From Synaphobranchus kaupii (taxonomy: Eukaryota > Chordata > Actinopteri > Anguilliformes > Synaphobranchidae), in contig CM056383.1 of the NCBI GenBank assembly GCA_029718625.1, positions 20,313,930 to 20,377,929 on the forward strand: a DNA stretch of 64,000 nt, in the 5' to 3' direction. Each line of letters opens with the position of its first letter. The stretch's first letter is position 1. The notes beneath the pieces were generated by a model. It saw nothing but the letters and a program-made list of their open reading frames with translations, was not told the DNA's origin and searched no databases. Shown here in pieces: positions 46,364 to 56,703 of the stretch. Both the position numbers and the translations under genes were made by a program.

Positions 46364-46446
46364 AACCGGGCGAGGTACGAACCCACGTCTCTCGCAATAC
46401 TAAGCCTTAGTCTAAGGCTTGACGCTAACCAGAAGACCAAAGGGGT
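46364..46446 (-). mobile_element. tRNA-like module 1, minus strand
   Basis: On the minus strand: cttctggttagcgtc (A-box/D-arm-like), a strong anticodon-like stem ccttagactaagg, and a T-arm/B-box gtgggttcgtacctcgc. It sits just beyond a copy of the module cagttaatattg…ctttgcaataaaaa. Not a functional tRNA gene: no CCA-ready acceptor pairing is evident. Confidence 0.6.
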
Positions 46447-46699
46447 ATAATCACGTTGATATAGGCCATTTGTCAGTGTCGGTCTGACTTTCACCATTTC
46501 ACTGTAGTAGGCTACAAGTGAAACATTGAACAGTTAATATTGGAAACGTCTTTTGCCTTTTTTTCCGGTAGTTAAAAGTGTTCGCAGCTACATTATCTGC
46601 AGAGTAGCGTAGACTAGGCTAGAGCCACATTCGGAGGCTATTGTTTTTTTTTTGTTTGTTTTATTGACTAACCATGAATCAGATATGTTTGCGCAATTG

Positions 46700-46930
46700 G
46701 CGGTTTATAAATCCGATCTCTTAAAGGGTTGCAGCTTATAGGAGGCTATTATCTATTCTTAATGTACGCTATTATCGTAAACTCTTAATTTTCCTAGTAG
46801 TTAATTTTATGGTGACATTGTGTTATGTGTGAAAAGGATAAAGTGAACAGAGCTGAAGTGAAGAAATTAATAAATAAAGAAATGTTGGCCGAGGCAAGGG
46901 TACGTTGAGGTTCGGTTTCCAGTCAGTCAG
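46700..46930. repeat. Dispersed module Y, copy 2
   Basis: Matches 45745-46000 in the same direction, about 85-90 percent by eye (tttataaatccgat, cttaattttcctagtagtta, agaaatgttggccgaggc, ggttcggtttcc). It ends in a short (agtc)n run. Confidence 0.75.
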
Positions 46931-46958
46931 TCAGTCATGACCGCAAGAGCAGAGCGTA

Positions 46959-47007
46959 ACACCCTCCCCAAACCAGACAAGAGCGAGCGTCCGTTTGGGG
47001 AGGGTGT
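46959..47007. other. Perfect 15-bp hairpin
   Basis: acaccctccccaaac (46959-46973) pairs with gtttggggagggtgt (46993-47007) without mismatch, with a 19-base loop. The paralogous module at about 45990 does not have it. Confidence 0.85.
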
Positions 47008-47162
47008 GTGATATAGTGCAAGTGAAACATTGAACAGTTAATATTGGAAACCTCTTTTGCCTTTGCAATAAAAATATGTTAATGTGTTAATGTGAAAATA
47101 ATAACAGTGTAATAAATGAAAAGTACTTAACAGTTGTACATTGTTTTTGTGGAAAACAAGCA

Positions 47163-47232
47163 TGTGCCCTGCTGGGCTATAACCTACAATCCTCTGTATG
47201 AGAGACAGCTGCTATAACCATTAGGCCATAAT
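47163..47232 (-). mobile_element. tRNA-like module 2, minus strand
   Basis: On the minus strand: atggcctaatggttatagca, a ctgtctctcatacagagg hairpin in the anticodon position, and a degenerate B box aggttatagccc. It again follows a copy of cagttaatattg…cctttgcaataaaaa (47035-47075). Confidence 0.55.
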
Positions 47233-48469
47233 AACTTCTTAGGGAACATAAAGCCATTAGCTATATTAACATTAAAAAACTTTAGTATGAAGCGTTTTTA
47301 TTGGGCGATAAGCTTGATGAGCAGGTATACGGACCATACACTCAAAGAATAATTCTCCCTATTGGATAACATTGCGACGGAGGCAGGCAGTTTGGCAGGA
47401 AAAATGGGAAGAAGAAGAAGCGGAAGAGGAAGGAGAAAAACGGCAAAATAACCCAAGTTTGGGGCTTTATTGTGTGGATGTGTGAAGTTGTATCTGAATG
47501 CTGTGTGGTTACATGAGGTCAGAACATACTGAAGTTAATGTTTTTAAGGGCTGAGAGTCTATGGTCATTAATTGTGGTTACTTCTGTAGGAAACCCTGAA
47601 AAGTGCCAAACTCTCGGTGCTGTATAGGTATGGGGGATGCCCCGCCAAGCCGTAACTTGGCGGATGGCATACCTGCCATCCCAATATGTCCAAAATTCCA
47701 TACTAACCCTTTAATGCCAGAGGGGGGAAAATGCTCATTGTTTTAACTCACCAGATCAGATGCATTTGCTAGCTAGCTCTGTCCATTTGTATAACATAAG
47801 TTAACGTTACACAACCTCCTTCTTCATGTAGGCTATCGTTAGCAAGATTGCTAACTGACTGTTACTATTATTAGCTAGCTTAGACAGACTTGATATGCTA
47901 ACAGTAGCTACATTACAACGGCTAGCAAACTAAAAGAAAATTACACCATACCGGTAACATTTAGGCTACAGACTGCTTTTTATAACGTAGCCTGCATTTT
48001 CTAAGTTAGCTAACGTTATAGCAGAATGTTGCAATGAATAGGCTATGACAGGTTGGGTGTTTAGCTGGCGCGGTTCGGCTTACTGCGCAAATTGAATGAG
48101 TTTTAATCTTTTTTGCTCATTTAGGACGACAGTGGGCCTAACGTACTGTATCAATTTAATACATTGTTATATACAAGATAGAAAAATGTATAATTAATTA
48201 CACTGCTCACAGCAAATGAAACACGTGTGAATGGTAGCTTGAAATGCTTGTGTAGGCTTATCGTTAGCAAGATTGCTAACTGACTGTTACTATTATTGAC
48301 AGACTTGTATGGAAGATTTTTAGTGACTTAATTATATGCAATCGCTTTAGCGACACGTTGTGAAATTTAATACATATCTGCGTTTGCTTTTACATAAGGA
48401 TGTACATTTATCATGCCATAATTAAAAACAAAACGCATATTGCATTGTATTTCATTGTGTGTTCTCTAA
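47233..48469. other. Non-coding DNA with a short direct duplication
   Basis: About 60 bp (cgttagcaagattgctaact, gactgttactattatt) occur at 47836-47880 and again at 48260-48303. A small palindromic stretch (ccgccaagccgtaacttggcgg) lies near 47642. No gene. Confidence 0.5.
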
Positions 48470-48499
48470 AAACACTCATACTGAAATACAATACTGGGT

Positions 48500-48830
48500 G
48501 TATTACTTTTCAACGCCACCTGCACGGTTTTCGTGCCAAAATTTAAATGAAAATGAGCCCATTGCATTTAGATTTGTCAGCATAGGGTGGCGCACGGAAC
48601 GTGACACAATTCAAAGCAATCCTCGTGATTGTATTTATCAACCTGCAGAGCGGTCTGTCGTTAGTTAGTTTCTGTGGCAAAATCTTTATGTAAACGGGGC
48701 CGATTGCATTTCGCTCTGTGGCCACTGCGTGCCGCACAGGATGTGACAAAATTCAAAGCAATACTCGTGATTGTTTATTGACCTTCAGAGCGTCCTGTCA
48801 TTGCATTGATCGAGGTGCTCTGCCTTTTCA
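48500..48830. repeat. Diverged tandem pair, about 150-160 bp
   Basis: The block at about 48500-48660 and the block at about 48665-48810 share gattgcattt / cattgcattt, a cgtgacacaattcaaagcaa-type segment, ctcgtgattgt, and cagagcg(g/t)(t/c)ctgtc. Divergence is considerable. Confidence 0.6.
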
Positions 48831-49450
48831 GTGACAAAATTAAATGTAATCAACTGTCCAATCATAGTCCGTGGGGCGGGGTGGAGCGTGGGGACGAAAG
48901 TGCGGAGAAGTCCATCGTCCTCGGTTTAGTTTGTGTGGGTAGCCGAAGCTATCTTGCAGGTGAATAGATTACCTTGTATTCATGCTGTAGGCCTATAAGG
49001 TTTTTAAAATATATATATTTTATGATGTGTACTATTAAAACTAATGTAAATGAGAGGCCGGCGGTGGTGAATGAGAAGCCGGCTTGATTCGCCAAGGCTG
49101 GTAACTGCCTAGTTTAGCATCCCTCTGGATTTGCAACTGACTCAGCTGGTCATTAGCATTCGGCTGGTCACTCACGTAGCATACCTAGCCTAGCAACCCA
49201 CTGGATTGACGATTTTTAAAATGTTTTTATTTTTTACAATTTCTGAATTAACTTATCATCTCTCATTTGAGTCTGCGGTATCCACAATGCAACAGTCTTT
49301 CAATTCAAGCGAATTACTTACTTTTAGACAGCAGTATTGGATAAATCAAAAATAAATCTGAAACCTCATCTACGCCACTGACACAATGTCTAATACTGGT
49401 AGCCATTCCCAACAGTGTTGCATAGGATTGTCCCTGTCCAAAAGAGAAAG

Positions 49451-49499
49451 AGTTCTGCCCCATGTGGGATTCAGACCGAGATCTGGATTTGTAAACAGG
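49451..49499 (-). mobile_element. tRNA-like module 3, split by a 2-kb insertion
   Basis: The B-box half is here (minus strand ggtctgaatcccacatgggg). The A-box half lies beyond the inserted element at 51567-51598 (minus strand aggtagcccagtggtaaact). Joining the two across the duplicated agg restores the usual tRNA-like spacing. Confidence 0.6.
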
Positions 49500-51566
49500 G
49501 GGCCCTATCTTGGCGATCTTGGTGCTTAGTCTAAGCGCATGGCGCTAAGTCCATTTAGGGCGTGTCCAAGTCTACTTTTGCTATTTTAACGGCATGTTTT
49601 TTGGGCGCTAAGCACGGCGCAAGGTGCAACTGGGCTGAACCTAGTCTCTTCATTAATTATAGGTGTGTCTTGGGCGTGACATGCAATAAACCAATCAAAA
49701 TGTCATATCCCATTCCCTTTAAAAGCCTGCTTTTCCACCTTGGCGGATTGCTTATGATGGCGAAACAGACATGCTCGTGCGTGTTTAGTGCGATCAAGGA
49801 ATCGGCTATAGTAGTAGCAGCAGTAGTAGTAGTAGTATTATGAGTTCCCGGTCATTCCTGACAGTGCTGTTTACGAAATATATGCTGTTAAATTTAGTTA
49901 AAAGCACCTGCAACAGCTGAGAATAAGCGACCAATTGCTTCCTTCTCACCTTAGAAAACGCCAAATTAGCCTGCTTGTTTAACGAATTTTGTTTGATTAT
50001 GCAATGAACTCATGTTCAAGCTTCATCCGAAGTTCATTAGGCTACCTGCATTCTAATTTTGATTAATAACATAACTAACTTTATTTTGCCTTAATGATGA
50101 CACTAAATACAACAAATCTGTCAGGTTGGCAACCCATAGGTTCAGCATATTTTCCCTTGTTTTATAATGTCCTGCTTATGGAAATGTGACCAACCTGTTT
50201 TATTGGTAGTGTAATACTTTAAAACGATTCACTTTCCCAGGAAGACCGTGAAAAGTGCAATGTACAGCAGGGGAAACAGACCTGCTCATGTAAAGCGAAC
50301 ATGCAGATAATGGAATTAAAATTAATTGTAAATTAATTGTGTAACGTGCTGCAAATTTCATTTCTAATTAGACGCTTAGTTCTCTTTAAAATCTTTTGTT
50401 CAAGTTATGGAATTACAGGTGAAATCAGCGGGGTTTTAATAAGCTGAGGGTATGGAAACCTTGTCACTGTAATTTAAAAAAATATGAAGAACGAAGAATA
50501 GCTAAGGTTAGCCTACAATTCAGTTAACATGTGTAACGTGCTGCAAATTTCATTTCTAATTAGACGCTTAGTTCTCTTTAAAATCTTTTGTTCAAGTTAT
50601 GGAATTACAGGTGAAATCAGCTGGGTTTTAATAAGCTGAGGGTATGGAAACCTTGTCACTGTAATTTAAAAAAATATGAAGAACGAAGAATAGCTAAGGT
50701 TAGCCTACAATTCAGTTAACATGACATTTATCTCCGTTTTTTAACCATAGTCTATCTAAAAAAACATTATGCACAGCGAGTCCGCTGTAGCCTAGGCTAT
50801 TTGAAAAACAATAAAAGCAATATTCACTGGACAAGGTTTTGAACTTTTTTCAGTCACAAACCATTCTATTTACTTACAGGCTGTATTCCTAGATAAACAG
50901 AGCTGTATTGTAATGACATCTGAAGCGCATTTTCAGAACGCAAATGTCCGTCTATTGCAGTACGCGAGTTTTCCATTGAATGACAATTCACGCATTAGGT
51001 GCAAATGACAATTCGCGCATTAGGCTTGATATAGGTGTTATCAGCTCCTTTTTAATGGATAGCCATTGTCCCGTACCATCGCACATCGCCTGGATGTTGA
51101 TGGAGTGGGCTGAGGGCTGGAACCTTTTATTATTATGCATTTTTGATATAGCCTACACAATAATAATATTTCACATTGTGATCTAGATATTTTAGTCATG
51201 CTTGTGCACGCCCCTGTGTGTAACAGACAGGAGGGTATGCGCGTTGTGCACACGCCTATGTAGATGCACTTATATGCGCCGTTAAAATAACATGTAAACA
51301 ACTGCAACATGACTTTAGACCAGGTTTGTGGTGGTTCTAGCGCAAGCGCTTTCTGCTGGCTCAAGATAGCAATACGGCAAAAAGAATCCTGGCCACTCCT
51401 CATCTTAAGACCAACACGCCCAGTTCACTTGTGATGGCGCAAGAATACATGCTAGTTAAAGGACGTAAGCGTTAGGCGTTATTATGGACGTAGCGCCGGG
51501 TGTAAGATAGCAAAAACACTTGCGTTTGGGTTAGCGCCGCTTTGCGCCGGGTGTAAGATAGGGCCC
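49500..51566. mobile_element. GGGCCCTATCTT element, copy 1, 2,067 bp
   Basis: Ends gggccctatctt and, inverted on the right, gggccctatcttacacccgg. A 3-bp direct repeat agg is at 49497-49499 and 51567-51569, which suggests PIF/Harbinger (inference). Almost its whole length is repeated in inverse orientation at 55238-58473. It has no transposase; the open frames in it (51041-51403; 49562-49843) are not conserved as proteins between the copies. It carries an internal 192-bp tandem duplication and a short (GTA)n run that copy 2 lacks. Confidence 0.87.
50341..50723. repeat. 192-bp tandem duplication inside copy 1
   Basis: gtaacgtgctgcaaatttca begins units at 50341 and 50533; they differ at about one base (agcgggg versus agctggg). 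Copy 2 (near 57430-57625) has one unit, so the duplication is recent and specific to copy 1. Confidence 0.95.
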
Positions 51567-51737
51567 AGGAAGTTTACCACTGGGCTACCTAGAAAGATGC
51601 CTATCATAAATTGTAATGCTCGATCGATTTGCTCATTAAAGTTTTTAAACAAATTTTCCACGGAAATCAGTGGACTGTAAATAATTAGAAAACTAGAAAA
51701 CAAACTAAAATAAACTAAAACATTTGACAAGTCGGTT

Positions 51738-52282
51738 AAGCCAAGCTCACACTACACGACTTTTAAATCTTTACAAAATCCCATCCGAGGAGAGCAGTTC
51801 ACATCTAACAACTGTCAAATGACAGTCTTTTAAAAATCGCTGCGTGATACAGCACACACTAGGCGATTTTAGGAAGACAGAATTACTCTGGGGTCACACA
51901 TCACACGATTTCTACACGACTTATACAGGACTAAATTAAGAGGTCGAATTTTCACGCAGTTGCCAAGGCTACAGAAGTATGGATCATTTCAAACTGTTTT
52001 TCGTTGCGTTTGTTGTGCGCTCGTTCATTGGCTAGATGCGTCACTGCAGGTCAGCCAGGACTCCCGACAAAATCAAACCAGTTTGAAATAATCGTGGGCT
52101 TTCCCGACGAGGTCCAGACTGGTTCACGACAGAAATAATCGCGTCTTTGACCATCTCACATCAAAAGAACCTTCTAGCTGACGGAACCAAGGTTTCTTGC
52201 AGATTCTTTAAAGATTATCATAGGACTGCAAAATTTGTCTGGAGTTCGTCTTTGACGTCAGTCGTGTAGTGTGAGCTCGGCA
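51738..52282. mobile_element. MITE, about 545 bp, AGCTCACACTACACGACT ends
   Basis: Left end gccaagctcacactacacga and inverted right end gccgagctcacactacacga, about 22 bp with one mismatch, with further inverted similarity inside. No clear TSD. Confidence 0.85.
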
Positions 52283-52934
52283 TTATGAATATCTTATCCA
52301 CGGTGGCCCCCTAGTGGTAGTTGTCGACGTCCCAATTACATCTCTGAAATTTGAGCTTAAACCCCCAAAACTCCACCGCAACCTTCATCTTGTCATCGTC
52401 ACAGACAATAAATGCATAAAACGCACAATTTCTATAAATAGCCTACAATTTTGATTTAATCGACAGCAAAAAAAAATTCCTACAAAATCCGCGATATAAA
52501 CAAATATCCTGTCTGGCACTACGAGTGTTTTCTTATTAGGCCAACCCTCAAGAGTTCATCTTAGGCTATTACAGTTCGCCAATTTCCAGCAAAGTTGACA
52601 TTTCCACAGCGACCACCTATCGCACTTGCGGCTGTAATAAATTTCAGTTCTTGTAGAACATAGGCCTATCTTTAAACGTAGGTCTTTTTTAGCCTACGTA
52701 TTTTCATGGGTAGCCTATATTATGCAGCCTATATCTAGGCTACTGTATGTGACGATTCTGACATAGCCTACATTTATTCTGTTGTAAATTTCTGAATGGT
52801 ACAGCCTCTTCTTCAATTCAAACATTAAAACATGGATGTGCAGTGAATAGTTTATTAGATATGACACTTAACTAGTAGGGCCTAGATGAAAATTGATTCT
52901 AGTGGGCCAAATTTAATAGGGTTAACTGATTTCA
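52283..52934. other. Non-coding DNA rich in TAGCCTA/TAGGCTA
   Basis: No gene recognised. 52660-52770 contains many copies of agcctac, agcctat and aggctac. Confidence 0.5.
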
Positions 52935-52994
52935 TAAGTCCTTTGCTTGAATTGAACAAATGTTGCCTTGTGGATACTGCAGACTCAAACTGCA

Positions 52995-53285
52995 AATCCA
53001 GTGGGTTGCCAAGCTAGACAGCCTATGTGATTAACCAGCTACTAACCAGCCAATTCAGTTGTGAATCCAGTGGGTAGCTATGCTAGGCATGTGAGTCACC
53101 AGCTAAGGAATGCTAGTGACCAGCCAAGTCAGTCGCAAATCCAGTGGGTAGCTATGCTAGGCATGTGAGTTATCAGCCTAGGAATGCTAGTGACCAGCCA
53201 AGTCAGTTCCAAATCCAGTGGGATGCTAAACTAGGCACGGTTACCAGCCTCGGCGAATCAAGTCGGCCTCTCATTTACATTAGTT
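52995..53285. repeat. 74-bp tandem repeat, about four copies
   Basis: Units starting aatccagtgggtagctatgc lie at 53064 and 53138, a third starts at 53212 and a diverged first one at 52995. It forms the core of the right arm of the 4.3-kb inverted repeat. Confidence 0.92.
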
Positions 53286-53335
53286 TTAATTAGGTACATC
53301 ATAAAATTAAATTTTATAAAATAAAAAATATAGTT

Positions 53336-54040
53336 GCAAGCAGCGTTTCCAGGGACCGAGCGGCATGAACAGCATTTGTCAAACACAGAGACTACAAAAT
53401 GGTAGACATCTCTAGACGGGGTTGACTCAAAAAGCAAATGTTTGTTTCTAATCAGGGCTTTTGCCATTGTTGATGGTATCTAAACCCGATCTCGTAAGGG
53501 CTTGCGTATTATTGTAAACTATTCATTTTCCTAGTAGTTTACTTCATTTTTATGGTGACATTGTGTTATGTGTGAAAACCGTAACCCGAACAGAGCTGGT
53601 GCACATCCTCTTTGTCGCAAATGAAATCTTGCCCACTTTTGTGTGAGACTAGTGACAATGTTTGAAAATAAATGTTAGTTCAAAACACGTAGCCAATGCC
53701 ACAGATATAAATAGATTTTTTTACATTGCTGCAACAACCCGCTCTGTTCCAGATCATATTTTGCATGAAAACTTTATTTGCTGGATATAAAGTTTGGATA
53801 CTTGTTCCCATAGCCAACTGCGTAAACGGGACCTGCGGTAAATCTTTCGTTGGTCGGTAGTATCGTAAGCTACTGGACCATGTCGGTGGCCATTAACGTC
53901 TTTTTACAAGTGAAACATTGAACAGTTAATACTGTTCAATTTCTTAACCTTTGCAATAAAAAGGCGTTTGTTACTGTGAAAAGAACATTAAAAGAAGTGT
54001 AGCATTTGTACAATCATTTTGCCAAACATTAACTTAGCCA
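53336..54040. other. Dispersed module Y copy 3 and flanks
   Basis: Opens with ttgcaagcagcgtttccagg, a common type of fish repeat. 53475-53600 repeats part of module Y (ttttcctagtagttta, tatggtgacattgtgttatg). The cagttaata…cctttgcaataaaaa module lies at 53920-53962. No gene. Confidence 0.6.
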
Positions 54041-54112
54041 TTGGTACCAAGCGGGAATCAAACCACAGACCTTACGCATGGAAAGCCAAGATTGTAACCT
54101 CTAGGCCAAAGC
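54041..54112 (-). mobile_element. tRNA-like module 4, minus strand
   Basis: The clearest of the set. Minus strand: ttggcctagaggttacaatc (A box/D arm), tggctttccatgcgtaagg (anticodon-arm-like), and a B box gtggtttgattcccgctt. It follows the cagttaata…cctttgcaataaaaa module at 53920. Confidence 0.7.
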
Positions 54113-54311
54113 AGGTTAACGGATATGTGGAGGCCAAATAAAACTTTTGGGTTGCGGTATCAGATTGTGTTGGCTTACTGACTTCATAATTCAAACAGTT
54201 AACAGTTAATATTGTGAAATTTCTTAGCCTTTGCAATAAAAATAACTTGTTTTATGTTAAAAGAACATTCTTCGCATGACATTAACATTGTGTGCCTCAA
54301 AAAAAAATGTT

Positions 54312-54385
54312 AGGAACAGGTGGGGATCGAACCACCAACCTACTACACAGTAGTACAATGCCGTAACCACTAAGCTACAGGAACT
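54312..54385 (-). mobile_element. tRNA-like module 5, minus strand
   Basis: Minus strand: ctgtagcttagtggttacgg (A box/D arm), a gtactactgtgtagtagg hairpin, and a perfect T-arm ggtggttcgatccccacc. It follows the module aacagttaatattg…cctttgcaataaaaa at 54199-54242. The fold is tRNA-like, but the acceptor ends do not pair convincingly. Confidence 0.7.
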
Positions 54386-55412
54386 GTCACATTTGGCAAG
54401 GTAGGTAGACAGCCTGTTAAGCATAGATAGTGTACTTGGTGAATGGCATACCTGCCATCCCAACATATGTATTTCTATAGCGCCACCATGTGGATTGATT
54501 GGGTTAAAACTGCAGGGCTCAAGTCTTGATCTAACTCTCAATCAACCCACCAAGTTCAGAACTTTCTGTCAAACGGTTCTAGAATTACTAGCATTTTTGT
54601 GATAAGCCACGCCCAATGCAAAATTCATTGGCTTCTCATTCGGCCATTTTCTGACATAGGCCTTAGAGAAGTAATGACTGTATGAAGGGATGTGGGCTGA
54701 GTCCCTCGAACAGGTTTGGTGCAAATTGGTCAAATCCTGTAGGAGGAGTAGAATTTTAAGTGTTTTACAAAAAATGCTAATTACCGGAAAATTGAAGATG
54801 GCAGACTTCATGGTTCCTAGAGGCAAATTTGTTGGGCATGAGCAGCGGGACTTGTACACCAAATTCTGTGAATCTAGATCAAACGGGGCGTCGTCAGTGG
54901 GCGTGTCAATGATTTTTAGTGAATTTTAAAATATTTTCTTATATTTAGATCTCTATAGCGCCACCACATGGCTTGATTGGGTTGAAACTTCAGAGATCAC
55001 CTTCTGATGTGACTGTTAAGAGACCGACCAAGTTTCATAACGTTCTGTCAAATGCTTTTGGAATTATTTGCATTTTTGTGATAAGCCAGGCCCACTGAAA
55101 ATTAATTGACTCGTCATTTGGCCATTTCTTGACCTGAGCCTTAGAAAAGTAATGCATTAAGGAAGGACCGTGACCTGAGTGCACACACCAAGTTACATGG
55201 AAATTGGTCGAATCTTGTAGGAGGAGTAGCATTTCAAGGGCCCTATCTTGGGCCCTATCTTACACCCGGCGCAAAGCGGCGCTAACCCAAAGGCAAGTGT
55301 CTTTGCTATCTTACACCCGGCGCTAGGTTCATTATAACGCCTAACGCTTACGTCCTTTAACTACCATGTATTCTTGCGCCCGTTGCAAGTGAACTGGGCG
55401 TGTTGGTCTTAA

Positions 55413-56703
55413 AGGGATAGTTCGGAATTTTGGACATAATGTCTCAATTACGACTTACCCATGATGTAGTTGATTGATGGAAACAATTTTCAGATAATTC
55501 CATGCTGTCCCTTCTTTTGGACGAGGTATCGAGTAGCATCCACTACCAAACGCACTTAAACACTCCACAGTGCACCCAAAGCAAATAAAATACGACCACA
55601 GTCTATCGGGGTTGTTTTCAGTGATTATACCATCATTTTTCAAGTCAAACTATCATTGAATCCTTTACTTTGTGCTCACCTAAATTCTCCGTGGAAGTAC
55701 GGCGTTAGTTTAGTAGGTAACGTAAAGTAGCCTATAGGTCTACCGGCCAAAAACAATATCGCGCGTGTGAAATAATCAGACTCGTAGTATTGTTAGCTAA
55801 CGTTCAGGTAAGATGGTATTTCGGTGTGTATTTCAAGGTTGTTCAAATCATGCAAAAAAAAATGGGCACCACAAAGTTTTCACCGATTTCCAGTGGAAGA
55901 TCAACAAAGAAACAGTTGTGGCTTCTTGCTGCTCGCATGGATGTCACCAATTGAGACTCTAAAAAAGTTAAGTGTGTAGTGACCATTTCACAGAGGATGA
56001 CTATGTGAAAATCAAAAAAGGACGGTCGGGACACCCTCTACTGAAGGAGACTGCTGTGCCATCACCTGTTTTTCTTCATGCACCGAAAACAACTGACGAG
56101 CAGGTAACAAATAAATGACTGCATGCATGATCTATCTATTCAATTTACCTAGCTAGTTGCCACAATTGGGAAGTCATGGAAGTGGTCAAACTTGTCCTGC
56201 AAATTGGTAGCCAGTGTGCTTGCTTGTATATGCTGTGTTATTCTGTAGCATGTTTGTGTTTAGCTGACTTGTTGTCTACCAAATATGTAACTTTACGGCA
56301 AAACGGATTGTGTCGGCAACTGTGGAGTACAGCAGATAGCCTATAGGCAGATACCCTGCCTAATCTACAGCTAGCTCCGCCGCCGTACTTCCACTGAGAA
56401 TTTAGTTGAGCAAAAAGTAAAGGATTCAACGATAGTTTGACTTGAAAAATGATGGTATAATCACTGAAAATAACCCAGATAGACTGTCGTCGTATTTTAT
56501 TTGCTTTGGGTGCACTGTGGAGTGTTTAAGTGCGTTTGGTATTGGATGCTACTGGATAACTTAGAGTTGCGCTAGCATTAGCAAAGTGTGTATGTCCAAA
56601 AGAAGGGACAGCATGGAATTATCTGAAAATGGTTTCCATCAATCAACTACATCATGGGTAAGTCGTAATTGAGACATTATGTCCAAAATTCCGAACTATC
56701 CCT
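55413..56703 (+). mobile_element. Kolobok-like element, TTAA TSD, with THAP exon
   Basis: 1,291 bp flanked by TTAA at 55409-55412 and 56704-56707. The long inverted arms (about 290 bp, AGGGATAGTTCGGAATTTTG) share agtcaaactatc(a/g)ttgaatcc and the like. The homologous place in copy 1 of the host element (about 51404) reads cttaag without the insertion, so the empty TTAA site is visible. The interior carries a broken THAP exon (separate entry). TTAA target plus THAP domain is the Kolobok combination; no catalytic domain is left. Confidence 0.9.
55813..56103 (+). pseudogene. Broken THAP-domain exon of a Kolobok-like transposase
   Basis: Starts ATG at 55813: MVFRCVFQGCSNHAKKK gives the first two zinc ligands (C-x4-C). 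QSFHRFPVED is the usual F-x-F/P block. The frame then shifts: QLWLLAARMDVT is in the next frame, and SDHFTEDDYV plus KKGRSGHPLLKETAVPSPVF in another, giving the Cys-x2-His half (VCSDHF) and the closing AVPSPVF (AVPTIF-type) motif. All four zinc ligands and the terminal motif are therefore recognisable, but at least two frame breaks and in-frame stops destroy the protein. The exon ends CAG|GTAACA at 56103/56104, a good splice donor, so the original gene was spliced. In Kolobok transposases the THAP domain binds transposon ends. A captured host THAP gene is a less likely alternative because of the TTAA and inverted-arm context. Confidence 0.85.

Larger units (their letters stand above)
48998..53335. 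mobile_element. 4.3-kb inverted-repeat structure
   Basis: Left arm 48998 to about 49325 and right arm about 52935-53335 are inverted copies: ttttatgatgtgta, aaaactaatgtaaatgagag, cttgattcgcc(a/g)aggctggtaac, tagtttagcatccc, then ctggatttgcaactgac and finally ttgagtctgc(g/a)gtatccacaa. The arms differ in the number of 74-bp subrepeats (about two on the left, four on the right). Between them lie a tRNA-like module, the 2-kb element copy 1 and a 545-bp MITE. It may be one large foldback element loaded with insertions or an old inverted duplication. Confidence 0.75.

Noticed and set aside
52995..53285. Independent satellite array
   Set aside because: The 74-bp units are also present, inverted, at 49080-49205, so they belong to the arms of the larger inverted structure.
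46364..54385. Genuine tRNA genes
   Set aside because: A and B boxes and T-arms are visible, but acceptor stems do not pair well and all are tied to repeat sequence; they fit SINE-like modules better.
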